From the NCBI GenBank assembly GCA_021397835.1, contig JAJFZO010000609.1:4776001-4840000 (forward strand): DNA of 64,000 nucleotides, written 5' to 3'. The first letter of the stretch is position 1. Each line of letters starts with the position of its first letter. The translations under genes and the position numbers were made by a program. The notes beneath the pieces are model-generated. The model did no database searches, was not told the DNA's origin, and saw only the letters and a program-made list of their open reading frames with translations. This DNA is from Moringa oleifera (taxonomy: Eukaryota > Streptophyta > Magnoliopsida > Brassicales > Moringaceae). Shown in pieces: positions 25,651-38,200 of this stretch.

Positions 25651-27299
25651 TAAAAATATACACATAATTATTTTAGAAAGTCACTCAAAAGTAATAATAA
25701 AGTCGTAACTCAATATACTATTTAACTAAAAAATAAAATTACAAAAAAATAAGTGAAAGAAATTAAAAATATCTCACAAAATAAAACATAAATGTAACAA
25801 AATTTAAAAATTCAAAGTAACTACAAAAGATAGGAAAAATAAAATAAAATATAAAATATATCAAAGAAAATCATAAAAATTAAATTAAATTAAAAAGTAA
25901 AATGCAATAGAACCAAAAAAATAATTAAAAATACAAAAGATTAAAAAATTTTAAAAATTGAAAAATGAAAAAAATAATATTCTATAAAAATTTAAACAAA
26001 ATAATTTTGAATTGCATTGATCTTTTAAAATGCACGTAATAAAAATAAAATAAATCAAACCGTAAAAAATTAAAAATTATTCAAAATAAATAATTAAAAA
26101 TATATTAAAAATAAAACAAAAATTCAAAAATTGGATAAAATAAAAACTAAATAAATTAAAAACTTAATAAAATAAAAAAATTGCAAACATTTGATGAGAT
26201 ATAGTATTTATAGATTTACTAATTAAAATATAAAAATAAAAATATAAAAATATATCAAAAAATTATTAAAAATAACAAAATAAAATAAAATAAAATGTAA
26301 TAAAATCGATAAAACATTAAAAAATTATTAAAATTTTAACAAAATAAAAAATTATAAAAATATTTAAAAAATAAAATAAAAACAAATAAATTACACTAAT
26401 CAAATATTACACACATTAACCAAAGAAGTGGACATGATAAAAAAGACTAATTAGCATCATAAGGAAAAGTGAGAAGTACGAACATCCAGTACGGAAAAAA
26501 ACATCTAGTCTAATTAATCTTAGCAACCCCGTATTCAAAATGTATGATGTAACTAGAGATCAGTTATCCACATTAACGAGATATCATTTTTAATTTTAAA
26601 TATATAACCTCGTCGATAAATAAAGAATTAAACTTATTAAAAGCAAATTCAACCCAAAAGCAAATAAGGATAATACAAAATAAAAAAACCCATATAGGAT
26701 AATCCTTATATTGTGAAAAATTTTCAGTTTAAATATTTTTAATTTTTAAATTTTTGTAATAAAATTTAATTTAACATAAATTAATAAATTAAAATATATT
26801 TAGATATATTTTTAAAATTAAATTTTAATAAAAATAAAATATAAACTTTTAAATAATATTTATTTTTTAAATTAATTTTATTATTATTGTTTTCTGAGTC
26901 AATTATTTTAACCGTAAAATTTATGATACTAAAACTCTTTAGTTATTAAAAATTCAAAATGAAGATATTATTAATTGAAATAAAAAATTTATAAAAATAA
27001 ATATCCAAAATTTAAAAGATTATTTTTTAATTTTATTTAATTTTAAAATTAAATAAAATTTTGATCAATTTTTTTAAAAGAATTAATGTTAATAATGAAA
27101 ATAGAAAAATCAAGTGGTGATGACCATTGCAACTTATGAGTGTGACCCAATACTTTCATAGCTTATGAAAATAGAATATTCCTAATTAAATAAACGCAAG
27201 TTGTATTGAAGACATACAGTCATGACTTAAGCAATTTAATGAAAAGGTTTTAATTTTATTTTTTTTTCAAAGAAAACAATAAAATCAATATTTTGTTTG

Positions 27300-27720
27300 A
27301 CTTAACAAGTTGAGGCAATACTGCCTTACCATAGAATTGCACGCAGAGGATCCAGTCTCCAGGGGTACTTTTGAGCGCTTGTAAGGTCATCGACGGGCTT
27401 GAAGCTTTCTCTTAATCTTTCATTTCAAACAACCCTCAAATTGCGGAGAGGAGTCGGCACAGGATGAGACCACATGGATGGAATGAGACAGTCACGAATC
27501 ATGATCATGTTCAAACAAAAACCCGTACCTAAAATCAACGAGCAGTTTTGACATGTGCTAGTTGCACCAGTTGACCACATGGCTTTGGTCAGCTGATCTT
27601 GTCACGCCACGTGCATGCATCGCCCTCGCCAAAGTCAATTTTGTGATTGAAATGAACCGCTAGAAGATAAAGAAATTTTAATTTCAAATTTTCATTTTTT
27701 AGGAAAAAAGAAAAAGAAAA
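27300..27720. other. Conserved GC-richer block of the duplication, left copy
   Basis: The block stands out from AT-rich flanks and is well conserved in the right copy (61,040-61,440). On the plus strand it reads VIDGLEAFS, a TAA, SFISNNPQIAERSRHRMRPH and GWNETVTNHD. The right copy has a Glu codon instead of the TAA. It also carries W-box-like TTGACC (27,580) and an inverted GGTCA 12 bp later. It may be an exon remnant or a promoter block of a lost gene. No family is recognised. Confidence 0.4.
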
Positions 27721-28609
27721 AAAAAGGTCCCTATCGAGTGGCCTTCAGTGTTCTGAAAGACATGTTCGAGGAGGGTGGAGGGAGAAGAATCTTCGCTGAC
27801 AAAGAAAAGTCATTGTTACTCTTTATTCATTTATTTATTTACTTTTTAATTTCATATTTTATGTAATCAGAGTGGTATCTTATTTTTCATGAAGTTAAAT
27901 TATATAATTAATTAAAATTTTAATTTTTTATCAATTACATGTCACAAGAAACGTAACTTTGACCTATCATAATTACTGCTTCAGTGCTATTATTTTATCA
28001 CTATTGAAATTCGTATTATAATCTTTTGTCATTTTGAATTAAATTGAGTTTCTAAAAATTAAAGATAAATGATAATTTAATTAAATCATTTGTTAAGTTT
28101 TTTTATTTTTTAAATTATTTATTTTTAGATTAATATTATAAGTATAAAAATAAAAAGAATTATTTAATTTTTTGAGTTTATTTTTTAAATAAATTTTAAT
28201 TTTAAAATATCTTCAAATAAAATAAATTTAATTTATCAATTTAAATCAAATTGAGTTATATCAAAAAATTTTTAAAATAAAATATTTAAATTACAACAAA
28301 TTTTGATTTAAACTTTTTCACATATAAATATAAAAAATATTCAAACTACTATTATAAAAATATTTAAAATATATATTTTAAAAATATATTGTTAAAATTT
28401 TAAAAATTATTTATTTATAAAAAATTATTTAAATTTTTAAAATGAAATATAAAATCTATTAAAGTAATTTTTAAAAATTTTAATAATTAAATACAATAAC
28501 TATTTATAAACATTTTAAATTAAAATTTATATAAATAAATTTTAAAAATTAAAATTCAATTAAAAAAAGTAAAAAAAATCAATAGAATGGTTCTCCAGCA
28601 AGCGACTCA

Positions 28610-29748
28610 GGCGAGCAATATTGGGAAGAAAACAAACATCCAAAGATGGACTCCACCGTAAGTGGACTTGGGATGACAAAGTAGCCGATGATTCATCATA
28701 TACAGTACATCCACCATTCCTTAATTTTAGTTCGTTTACTTTTGGCTTCCTAACAACTCAACTTTTTCGATATTGCCATGATGTCAATGTTAATACTTAT
28801 TTATTTATTATTATTTAAAAACAACGTGCGGTTAAGTATGTATCCACTTAATCATAATTTGCTATTTTTCATAATATTTAAATAAAATTAATTTATTATT
28901 ATAAAAAATGAATTATACTAACACTTTTTTAAAATAATAATATATAATAATTTGATAAAATAAATAAATATATTTTTTATTTATTTTTATCTTAATATAA
29001 TAAAATATAAAAATATTTTAATTTTATTAAAAATTTAATTCAAAATAAAATTAATAAAATATTTCAATTAATTTTAAAATTAGATTTAGATTCAATAGAG
29101 AGATGGACAACTGTGATTTTGAAAACTCATAATTGATTGTGGTTTTGTTGACAACATGACTATCTATTATTTATCTACTATTTTTATTTTTTTAATTAAA
29201 TAAAATCATCTATTACGTTTAATACCAATAAGATTGACAAAAAAATAAAAATCAATATTTATTATAAAAATAATGTAAACAAAAAAAACTTAGTGCCAAA
29301 ACATCATAAATTTACGGAAAGAAAATGTAAATTCTGAAAGTCCAAAGTTAATGAACATATATTTTCTTCTCTTCAATGTATTAGTTTACGGCTGCATCAT
29401 GCTGACCACAGGCCACCCAATTCCAGTCTATCATGGAAACAAGAAGCCTTCAAGAAAACTTAATTCAACAACTTGGCCTGTGGGTCAATTTTCTCGCGAA
29501 AGAGAACTCAGTTTCTGTAGTCAACTTAGATAACTAATCGGGCAGTCATTTGCAACAGAAGCACCTGACAATATGCCTTCCCTCTTTTTACGTTTATTAT
29601 CTGGGGCGGTAATTGAATGAGATTCCAATTAGTTTTAATCAAGCAAATGCAACTAGGCTTTCTTCTATCTACATCTTTCTCAGAAAAAGCTGTCAATATT
29701 TGCTGATCCTCATGCAAGCTGCCAATCATAAATTGCCATCCTTCGGTA
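28610..29748. other. AT-rich intergenic DNA upstream of the chitinase-kinase relic
   Basis: The segment is mostly A/T homopolymer-rich. The 29,340-29,748 part is less AT-rich and presumably the old promoter/5' UTR of the downstream gene. No open frame of interest. Confidence 0.45.
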
Positions 29749-32686
29749 GTGGCTCCCAAACCCATCTTCCTGTTCCTGTTCCTGTTCCTCTTCTTCTTCT
29801 TCTTTCTCGTTTCAAGATTTAACAGCTCAAACTCACAAGCCTGGATCAGGCACCTTACTGGTATTCAGCCGCTGAACTCCCTGTCTCCGATGTCAACTCT
29901 GCTCTTTTCACTCATCTTCTCTGTTCTTTCGCTTACATTAACTTATCCACCTACCAGCTTTCCATCAACTTATCCGATGTACAATCTTTTTCTGCCTTCA
30001 CCAACACTGTCAAAGGCAGAAACCCATCCATCACAACGCTTTTATCTGTCTTTGTTGGAACGTAAGGACGCTATTCTTCGGCCTTCGCTTCGATGATGAA
30101 TCAATCTTCTCACAGGAAGTCTTTCATTGATTCTTCGAGAAGAACAGCAGGCTTTATGGGTTTCATGGCCTAGACCTCTGTTGTGCCAAGTTTTCGAATC
30201 AACATGACCGATTTGGGTACCCTTTTTGAAGACTGGAGGACTGCCATAGCTTCTGAGTCAAAAGATTCCGGCAAGCCAGAGTTACTTCTGATGATGACCG
30301 GCCATTACCTGCCGGCTCTGGGCTTTGTCACCTAACCTATTGACTCTATTAGCCAAAATCTCAATTGGGTACACCTCGCAGCTTATGATTACTGTGTCCC
30401 TACGTTCAAAACCTCACCGGTCTTCATTCAGCTTTATACGGTCCACTGGGGAGGGCTAATACAGAGCAGGGCATAAGGGAAGGGTTAAGCAGAGGATTAC
30501 CGGCTAGCAAGCTGGTGTTGGGCTTGCCTTTTCATGGCTATGCTTGGACACTTGCCCGCAGAGTCGGAGCACGGGCTTTAGGTCCGGCCATCATAAAAGA
30601 TAGTTCAATGGGTTTTAAGCCCATCAAATCATTCATCCAAAACTACGGATATCGGTCTGCGAAGTTTACAATTCGACTTACGTGGTGAATTTGTTGGCCA
30701 ATGGAAAAACTTGGATCAACTTCGATGACTTGGAGTCCATTAAAGCAAAAGTTTCGTATGCCAAACGAAAGGGGCTGCTTGGTTACTGCGCTTTCCATCT
30801 CTCCAACAACGACAACTGGGAACTTTCTCGAGCAGGTATGATCTTACCCCATTCAAGCAGAGATTGTTAAAGAAGATCTTGGTAGAGGAAACGAATAGGT
30901 TTTTTTTTTTTTGGCTATTATAACAATAGAGCATATAGAAGCTGAAGATAATTTGGTGGGAAGATGCCTGACAGATCCTCGTGAATACATTCTAACATGA
31001 ACGAGGGTAATTTCCACAGTTTTTAGGGAAGATGACGATAAGCAGAAGAAGAGAAAGTTGCTGTTGGTCGTTCTAGTTACCATTTCCATGGCAATTCTCT
31101 TCCTGGCAGGGCTGGTTTGCAACCTGAAAAGAAAAGCATTCAAGTCGAGAGGTAAACTTTTTTCTTTCAAGTGTAAGAATCCATGGTTCTTGTTGCAGGA
31201 ATATTGAAAAAGCAACGGTTATAACTTCTGTTTTGGTTTGATCACAGGGGTCGTCAATACAATCAGGAGAACTCTATCCAAATTGGATATGGAATCATCA
31301 GCTGCTGAAAATCTTAACAGCAATGGCCGAGATCTGCAAGTTTTCAGTTTTGCTGCCATTAAAGCAGCTACCAACAACTTCTCATTTGAAAATAAGCTTG
31401 GAGAGGGCGGATATGGACCTGTCTGCAAGGTAATAGAACTGTCATACAGTTAAATGCAACAGCACCTGTGCTTCTTAGTATGGCCAGTGGCTAAAATTTA
31501 GTGAAGAAACTACTCAGTGGCGTTGTTTTTCCAGGGTAAGTTACACAAAGGACAGGAAATAGGTGTGAAGAGACTTTCCAAAACTTCAAATCAAGGAAGA
31601 GTTCAAAAATGAAGTTACACTTACAGCCAGCCTTCAACATGTGAATCTGCACTGAAGAGGATGAAAAAGTGCTAATTTATGAGCACATGCCAAATAAAAG
31701 CTTGGAGTTCTATCCCTTTGGTATACCATACTGTTTCTGCTTCATTCAAGCCAAAATAATGGCTTTGATGTGCTTTCTGGATGAAGGTTTCAATACATTT
31801 TGCTCTGTTGCTTGCCCCATTTTTCTGATGGGTTGAGTAAATTGATGCGGACCCAGTGAGACGATATCAGCTGGATTGGAACAAAGATGTTAAAATTATT
31901 GAAGGTGTTACTCAGGGACTTCTTTATCTCCAAGAGTACTCCAACTCTGACGGTCATTCACTGTGAGCTGAACTCCAGCAACATTTTACTGGACAGAGAT
32001 ATGAATCCTAAGATATCAGATTTTGGTGTTGCAAGGCTCTTCAGAAAAGATGAGCACGAAGCAAATACTGGTCTAATTGTTGAGACATAGTAAGTACATT
32101 TTCATTAATGTTTTTTCTTGGTAAAGATATTTTTCTGCTAAAAGAATAATAATAATTTGTTCGATGCAGTGGCTACGTTTCTCCTAAGTATGTGAAGAGA
32201 GGAATATACTCTCTGAAATATGATGTTTACAGTTTTGGAGTTTTACTTCTGCAAATCATAAGCGGAGAGAGGATCACAGGCGCATATGGCTGCAATGACA
32301 ATCTGAACCTTTTAGAATTTGCAAGTCATCTCAGCTTTGGCTAGAATTTTGGCTGTTGACATACAGGAACCTGTAACTAGTAAGCACAATTTCAGGCTTA
32401 TGAACTATGGAGAAGTGGTGAAGGAAAAGAGCTTTTTGCCCCATCACTGGATGACTCATCTTCATCTTGGAAGCTTATGAGGTGCTTGCAAGTAGCTTTG
32501 TTGTGCGTCCAGGAGAATCCAGCAGATAGAGCATCCATGGTAGAAGTTTTTACAAAGCTGAAGCATGAACCTGCAGCCATGAAGTTTCCCAACCGTCCTG
32601 CCTTTTCCATTATAGAGATGAAGAAGAAGAAGCAAGTAGAGGTACGGTGGGTTCAATCAATGACGCAACAATCACCCAAGTGGTAG
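29749..32686 (+). pseudogene. Chitinase-like receptor kinase pseudogene (CHRK1 type)
   Basis: Begins MAPKPIFLFLFLFL, a signal peptide, then a GH18 class V chitinase-like ectodomain in pieces: FTHLLCSFAYINLSTYQLSI (shifted frame), FSAFTNTVKGRNPSITTLLS, MTDLGTLFEDWRTAIASESK, LNWVHLAAYDYCVP and KVSYAKRKGLLGYCAFHLSN. The catalytic DxxDxDxE region reads FHGLDLCCAK, so the acid is absent, as in tobacco CHRK1-like ectodomains. A transmembrane exon (about 31,018-31,151, LLLVVLVTISMAILFLAGLV) precedes kinase exons at 31,248-31,429 (NKLGEGGYGP), 31,535 (GQEIGVKRLSKT), about 31,850-32,089, 32,170 and 32,396-32,686. DFG is kept, but HRDLK is HCELN and APE-region SPEY is SPKY. Frameshifts and stops in the ectodomain plus a deletion in kinase exon 2 make it dead. 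Confidence 0.86.
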
Positions 32687-33119
32687 GCCGTTGATAGCAT
32701 TTCATGAAACATAAAGATTCTGTAAGCTCCATCAAACAGAGTGTGTATCTCAACACCAACACGCGATTAGTTTAATTTTGTAAAAATGAAATTTGAGCAA
32801 AAGCAATCCAATTTTGGTTGCATTTTTCAGGATTCTCAATGTAATAAAATGCATAATCTTGTTGAGATAATCCAGATTCCTGAAGCCAAGAAGCCAAGAA
32901 ACATTTAGATGCTTCAAAACATGATTGAAAAAGAGTTGATATCACTTTCAACTTGTTGATGGCTTATGAAATTGCATCCGTCTTGAGCTTATGCACTTTC
33001 ACCGGGGCTCCAGTTCTGAAATCTGTGCATCATTGAAAGAATAAATTTCTTGGGTGGGGTTATTTTCCACATTATCATTGACTTTTACCTAGGATGCCAG
33101 TCTTTTAGTAGTACCAACG

Positions 33120-33310
33120 GACGTGTCACCACTTTTGGATATCTAAGGGCTATTGGCATTCATTTCATTGTTCAACAAAATGTACTTTGATTTCAGATCT
33201 CTGTGAATGACTATCAAATTGGAGTATTCTTAGAGGCCTAGAAGTCCTTGAGTCACTCCTTGAATGATGTGAACACGGTTTTCCCAATCCAAGATATGCT
33301 TTTGAATTGG
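33120..33310 (-). pseudogene. Receptor-like kinase fragment, inverted
   Basis: On the minus strand the sequence reads HILDWENRVHIIQGVTQGLL, a stop, EYSNLIVIHRDLKSKYILLN and NEMNA, the catalytic-loop segment (HRDLK) of a plant receptor-like kinase. It parallels the catalytic-loop exon of the adjacent plus-strand relic (IIEGVTQGLLYLQEYSNS) but keeps HRDLK where that one has HCELN. The frame is lost on both sides. It may be a remnant of an inverted duplicate of the same gene family. Confidence 0.75.
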
Positions 33311-35133
33311 ATCTGTAGCAAATTACACACAAAAATAAAGTGCACAAGCATCAGAGATGCCGTATCTCCATGGCCTTATGAAATGGGAAACTAATGGAAA
33401 TCAAACATCTCTCTAATCACAGGAAGAAATAGAAAAATTGAGCACAGAAGAGAAAAGGTTTTACTGAATATTTGATGTCAATGGTTGGCTTACTTGTCCT
33501 TAAAACCAGTCAAGGCAACTGAGTTGCCCTTGTGGAAAGCTAGCTCTACCACATCGGCTTGGTAACAGCAATAGATTTTAATCGTTCACCAGCTTCCGCA
33601 TCAATCAGCAAGATTCTCAGATGATCTATTTTCACAGGTTTGCATTATGTGAAGCAAACAAGAAAAAACACTAGGATTGTTTGGGCTAAGCATTTATGAA
33701 CTAAACTCACTTGTTAAGAAGCGTTAGTTAATAAGGCCTATTTTGTCTTCTTTTATCTTAAATGAATCCTATGTGTTACATGAAGATGCAAACTGGGGAA
33801 TTTCTCTTTGGTTGATGCAGGTTATTGTCTTCGTTAAGCTACCCTACTAATCACATATCTTCATCATCTTCCCCATAATTCAGCTTTATTATAATGATTT
33901 TGTCAACTGGAGTATCTCTTGGGAAGATAGCCTAGAAAAGAATATATTGCCTGCTCGGAACAAGACATTGTTGCATTTCATCGGAGAGAAATTTTATGAA
34001 AATAACAGAAAAAGATAATTCATATTTACTCTCTCATTATCAATTCAGTATGAAATTCAAGCTTGTGGATACTATGAAGCTTACTGTATAACTAGTGAAT
34101 CCAGGCTGCAACACTCAGATGCTATATGGAAAATAGATATTCAACAAGATAGCTTCCTGAAGCCATAGGCTTCACTAAGTGGCCAACTATTATCTCCAAT
34201 GATTGTGGGTTTTCTTAATTATTAGGTTGCTAAAGTTAAATTTGATATTAGTGTTTGTGCCTCGTACCAGCTTGGCAATATTGCCATTGCCATTGCCATT
34301 TGTACTTTCTGCTGGCTGTTACCTTTAATTAGGTCAATAAGAAAACTGGAGCGCATAAAACTCTCCTTGGCATATCCCTTGATCACGCTTAGATATCCAA
34401 AAAGCAAGCCATTTGGGTCACTCCACATGGGAATCCTTGACAAAAGTTGGTTGTTGGGCCAGTTCAGTCCTCATAAATCTTTTGGGCATAAAATTTGAAC
34501 ACAATCACCTCATTATTATGATGTTCAAAATTTTAAGTTAATAATATAGTTATCAATTGTAGCATCAATAGCAATGATGGAGCTTGTAAAAACTGAAAGA
34601 GGGTAATTACCACCCATTAAGCTTCATTTCAATTTTGACACTGTTGATTTCTCTTGTAATTCCCTTGTAATTTGGGTTCTTTTTTATGCATTTTCTTTGA
34701 GTTACTCTGGCCAAGTTGCTAGATTGAGGTTATACCAACTAAATCAAGTACATTCATTAATTTGGCTATCATATCTACTTCCTTTTTTGGCTGTTAGTAT
34801 TTTTGCAGCCTATGAGAAAAGTACAGCTCAACAAGAGAACTTACACTTATGCATCAAGGCATGCTACTTGGAGCAGCTCACCATCAACCCTTTGTGGCAC
34901 AACAAGTCAATGACAGAGCCTCAACATCATTTAAAGTATATTGTTATAATCTTTTAAAAAAATAATAACAAGATGTGTTATAACATATTAGTAATACATG
35001 TTTATTTAATGAATTAAAAATCTTAAAAAAAGTTTTATAAATAAAAAAAAACATCATTTAAAGTATTAAATTTTATAAAAATATATCAAATGCATATTAG
35101 TGACAAAATCATATTAACAATACTTGTATTAGT

Positions 35134-35139
<6 letters not shown>
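33311..35139. other. Intergenic DNA, no gene supported
   Basis: About 1.8 kb of moderately AT-rich sequence. Open frames (for example 34,222-34,443 minus and 34,697-34,957 plus) have no recognisable domain or splice context. Part of it might be flank of the inverted kinase duplicate, but I cannot show that. Confidence 0.4.

Positions 35140-35177
<38 letters not shown>
35140..35177. repeat. (AT)n microsatellite
   Basis: Uninterrupted AT dinucleotide run of about 38 bp, just left of the telomere-like array. Confidence 0.95.
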
Positions 35178-35180
<3 letters not shown>

Positions 35181-35204
35181 GACATAAACTTTCTCATGTC
35201 TTGA

Positions 35205-38200
35205 ACTCTAGACCCTATTTCCTAAAGATTAGATCCTAAACCTTAAACCCTAATCCTAACCTTAAAATCTCAAACTTGAAATCGTAGAGCTAAGATCCTA
35301 CATGCTAAACTTTAAACCTTAAAACCCTAAAATCCTAAACCCTAAAAACTAAACCCTAATCCTAACCTTAAAACCTCAAACTCGAAATCCTAGACCCAAG
35401 ATACTATACGCTAAACTTTAAACCCTAAAACCTTAAAATCCCAAACCTTAGGCCTTAGACCCTATGCCCTAGATATTAGATCCTACATTATAAATACTAA
35501 ACCCTAAATCTCAAACCATACACCTTAATTCCTCAACCTTAGAACCCCCGACCCTAGATATTAAATTATACCTTACACCTTAAACCCATAACCCTAGATC
35601 CCAAAACGTGGACACTGCCCCGACCTTAGACCTTTGACCCTTGAACTCTAAACCTAACTCTAAAAGCTAAAACCCTGGACGTGAAACCTTTGACTATGGA
35701 GCCTAGAGCCTAGACTTTGGACTTTGGATTGTGGACCTTAAACCTTAGACCTTCGACCCTATACCCTACACCCTAAACCTTAAGCCCTATATCATAGATC
35801 TAATACCCTAGATATTGGACCTTAAAACCTTACACTTTAAACACTAGACCTTAAACTTAAACCTTAAATCTTAGACCCTAGACCCTAAAACTTTGGACCT
35901 TAAACCCTAGACCCTCAACCTTACACCCTATCCTAAAATACTAAAAATATAAAATGTAAAACTTAAACCAAAAATTCTGACGCTACACCTTAGATTCTAG
36001 ACCTTACGCTTTAGACCCTAGATCCTAGACCCTTGACCCCTTAAACCTTACATGTCAAACTAAAGATCCTTGGCCTTTAAACCTTAAAATCTAAAATCTA
36101 GACTCTAGACCTAAGACCCTTGACCATAGATCCCAACACTCTAGACCTTAAATACTAAACCTAGACCAATCCTAAACCTTAAACCCTAGGCCTAAATTCT
36201 AAAACATTGAAACCCTAAAACCCAAAACCTTAGACCCTAGAACCTGCCTTAGACTAAAAAAATCTTAGATCCTAAAACCCTAAAACCTAGATTCTAAACC
36301 CTTATACACTATACCTTAGACCTTGGACACCAGACCCTAATTCCTAAACCATAGACCTTCGACCTTAAACCCTAAATTTGAAATTTTAAACCTTAATTCT
36401 TAAAATCTAAACCCTAGACTATAGACCTTAGACACATAAATCACAAACCCAAGACCCTTGACTCTAAACCCTAAACACTAGGACCTAAACCTTAGACCAC
36501 AAACCATAGACCCTAGATGTAGACCCTAGACCCAAGATCCTACACTGTAGATCCTAGATCCTAAACCTTATAGCCTTAACCATAGACCTTGGACCTTAAC
36601 TTAAATCCTAAAATCCTGTACTAAACCCTAAACCTTGGACTCCTAGACTATAAATTTTAGACCAATACTCGAAAACCCTACCTTAAGCCCAATACCTTGA
36701 AACCCTACCCTTAAAACCTAAACCCTAGATCCTAATCCCTAGACCCTAAAATTTTAAAACTTAAAACCCTAAAACTTTAAAACCTCTATCTTAGACCTAG
36801 ACTTATGACCTTAGATCTTAGCTCTAGATCCTACACCTTTGATCCTAAAACTAGGGGTGTTCGCGTGTAATTTGGTTGGTTCATACATTTTTTGCACACA
36901 AACCATTGATGCAGTTTTTTGATTACTTTAGACCGTGCGGTTTGAACTAAACAATATAAATTGCAATAGATCGTACTATAAAATGCAATATGATTTAGTG
37001 TGGTTTGATTTATTAATGTACTTTTAAAATAAATATCAAACAACATTTATGAATTAAAAAAATTCAAACATCAATTGCAATTAATTTGAAGTTTAAAGTT
37101 TATTAATATTCAAGGTTAATTAGACCTAGTTCCTTACGAATGAAAGGTAACCAAATAGAGAGAGACAATAAAGATGTGGCAAGTTTAAGAGTTTGTAACT
37201 TTTGTTACATAACAAATTAGGTTTTTTTTTTTTAAAAAAAAAAGACGTTTTAAATGGAAATTACTTGGACTTGGGCTTTCAAAGAGTGATGGAGAATAAA
37301 ACAAAAAACTTTTTAAAGTTTTATTAAATATGGTGCAGTTTGGTTTTAAACCAAACCGTTTATGTTTTTTTAAAAAAATTGAACCACATTAATGCGGTTT
37401 ATATTTTCCTAAATTGTTTCAAACCATTAATTATAAAACCACGTGGTTTGGTTCAACGCAGTTTGGTTTGGACGATTTTTATAGTTTGACAATTTTTCTT
37501 GAACATCGCTACCTAAAATCTTAAAATCTTAAATTCTGGATCTTAGGCCCTAAAACCCTAGACTTTCAATCTTAGACCTTATAATCCTAGATTCTCGATC
37601 TTAAACCCTAAAACCATAGATATTAAACCCTAAATTCCTAAAACCTTAAAACACCAAACCCTAAAGCCAAAAACCTCTGACTTTAAAACCCTAGATCCTA
37701 ATATCCTATACCCTAGAACTTAGATCTTAGACCTTGGAATTTGGACCCTAAACCCAAGACCTTAGAACCTTAGATACCTGACCCTAGACCCTTATACTCT
37801 AGATCGTAAACTCTAGACCATAGACACTAGATATTACACCCTACACTAAAACCCTACAACTTTAAAATCTTAAACCTAGATACAGGATCTTAGACCAAAG
37901 GCTCTAGACCATAGCCCTTAAACCCTGGATCCTAGACCTTGGATGTCAGACCATAGAACCTACACCCTTGACTTTACACCGTACGCTAAAACCCTTGAAC
38001 CCTCAAACCTAAAATCAAGACCAAAGATCCTAGACCTTAAACATTAGACCCCAAACCTTAGGCCTTAGACCCTAAACCATAAACCCTAAAATCCTATATC
38101 TTAAACACTAGACCTTCAGACTTTTAAACCCGAGACCCTAGACCCTTCTTCTTAGACCTTAGATCTTGGACTTGGACCCTAAAACCCTAATCTTTGGACC

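Larger units (their letters stand above)
23770..28609 (+). repeat. Segmental duplication, left copy
   Basis: The stretch aligns with 58,105-62,338 in direct orientation. Shared landmarks include aacaagaatcaaatct (23,893), gatgtaaagtccatgatta (24,015), gcaacttttgtatttttctt (24,346), gtcactcaaaagtaataat (25,679), gcggagaggagtcggcacag (27,443) and a common end at atggttctccagcaagcga. This copy has about 1.2 kb (24,416-25,650) that the right copy lacks, and lacks the 574-bp MITE of the right copy. A (TA) microsatellite lies at 24,174-24,197. Confidence 0.85.

Noticed and set aside
27560..27600. W-box pair (TTGACC and inverted GGTCA) as a defence promoter of the chitinase-kinase gene
   Set aside because: The motif lies over 2 kb upstream of that gene, recurs in the right duplicate that has no such gene, and such short motifs arise by chance.
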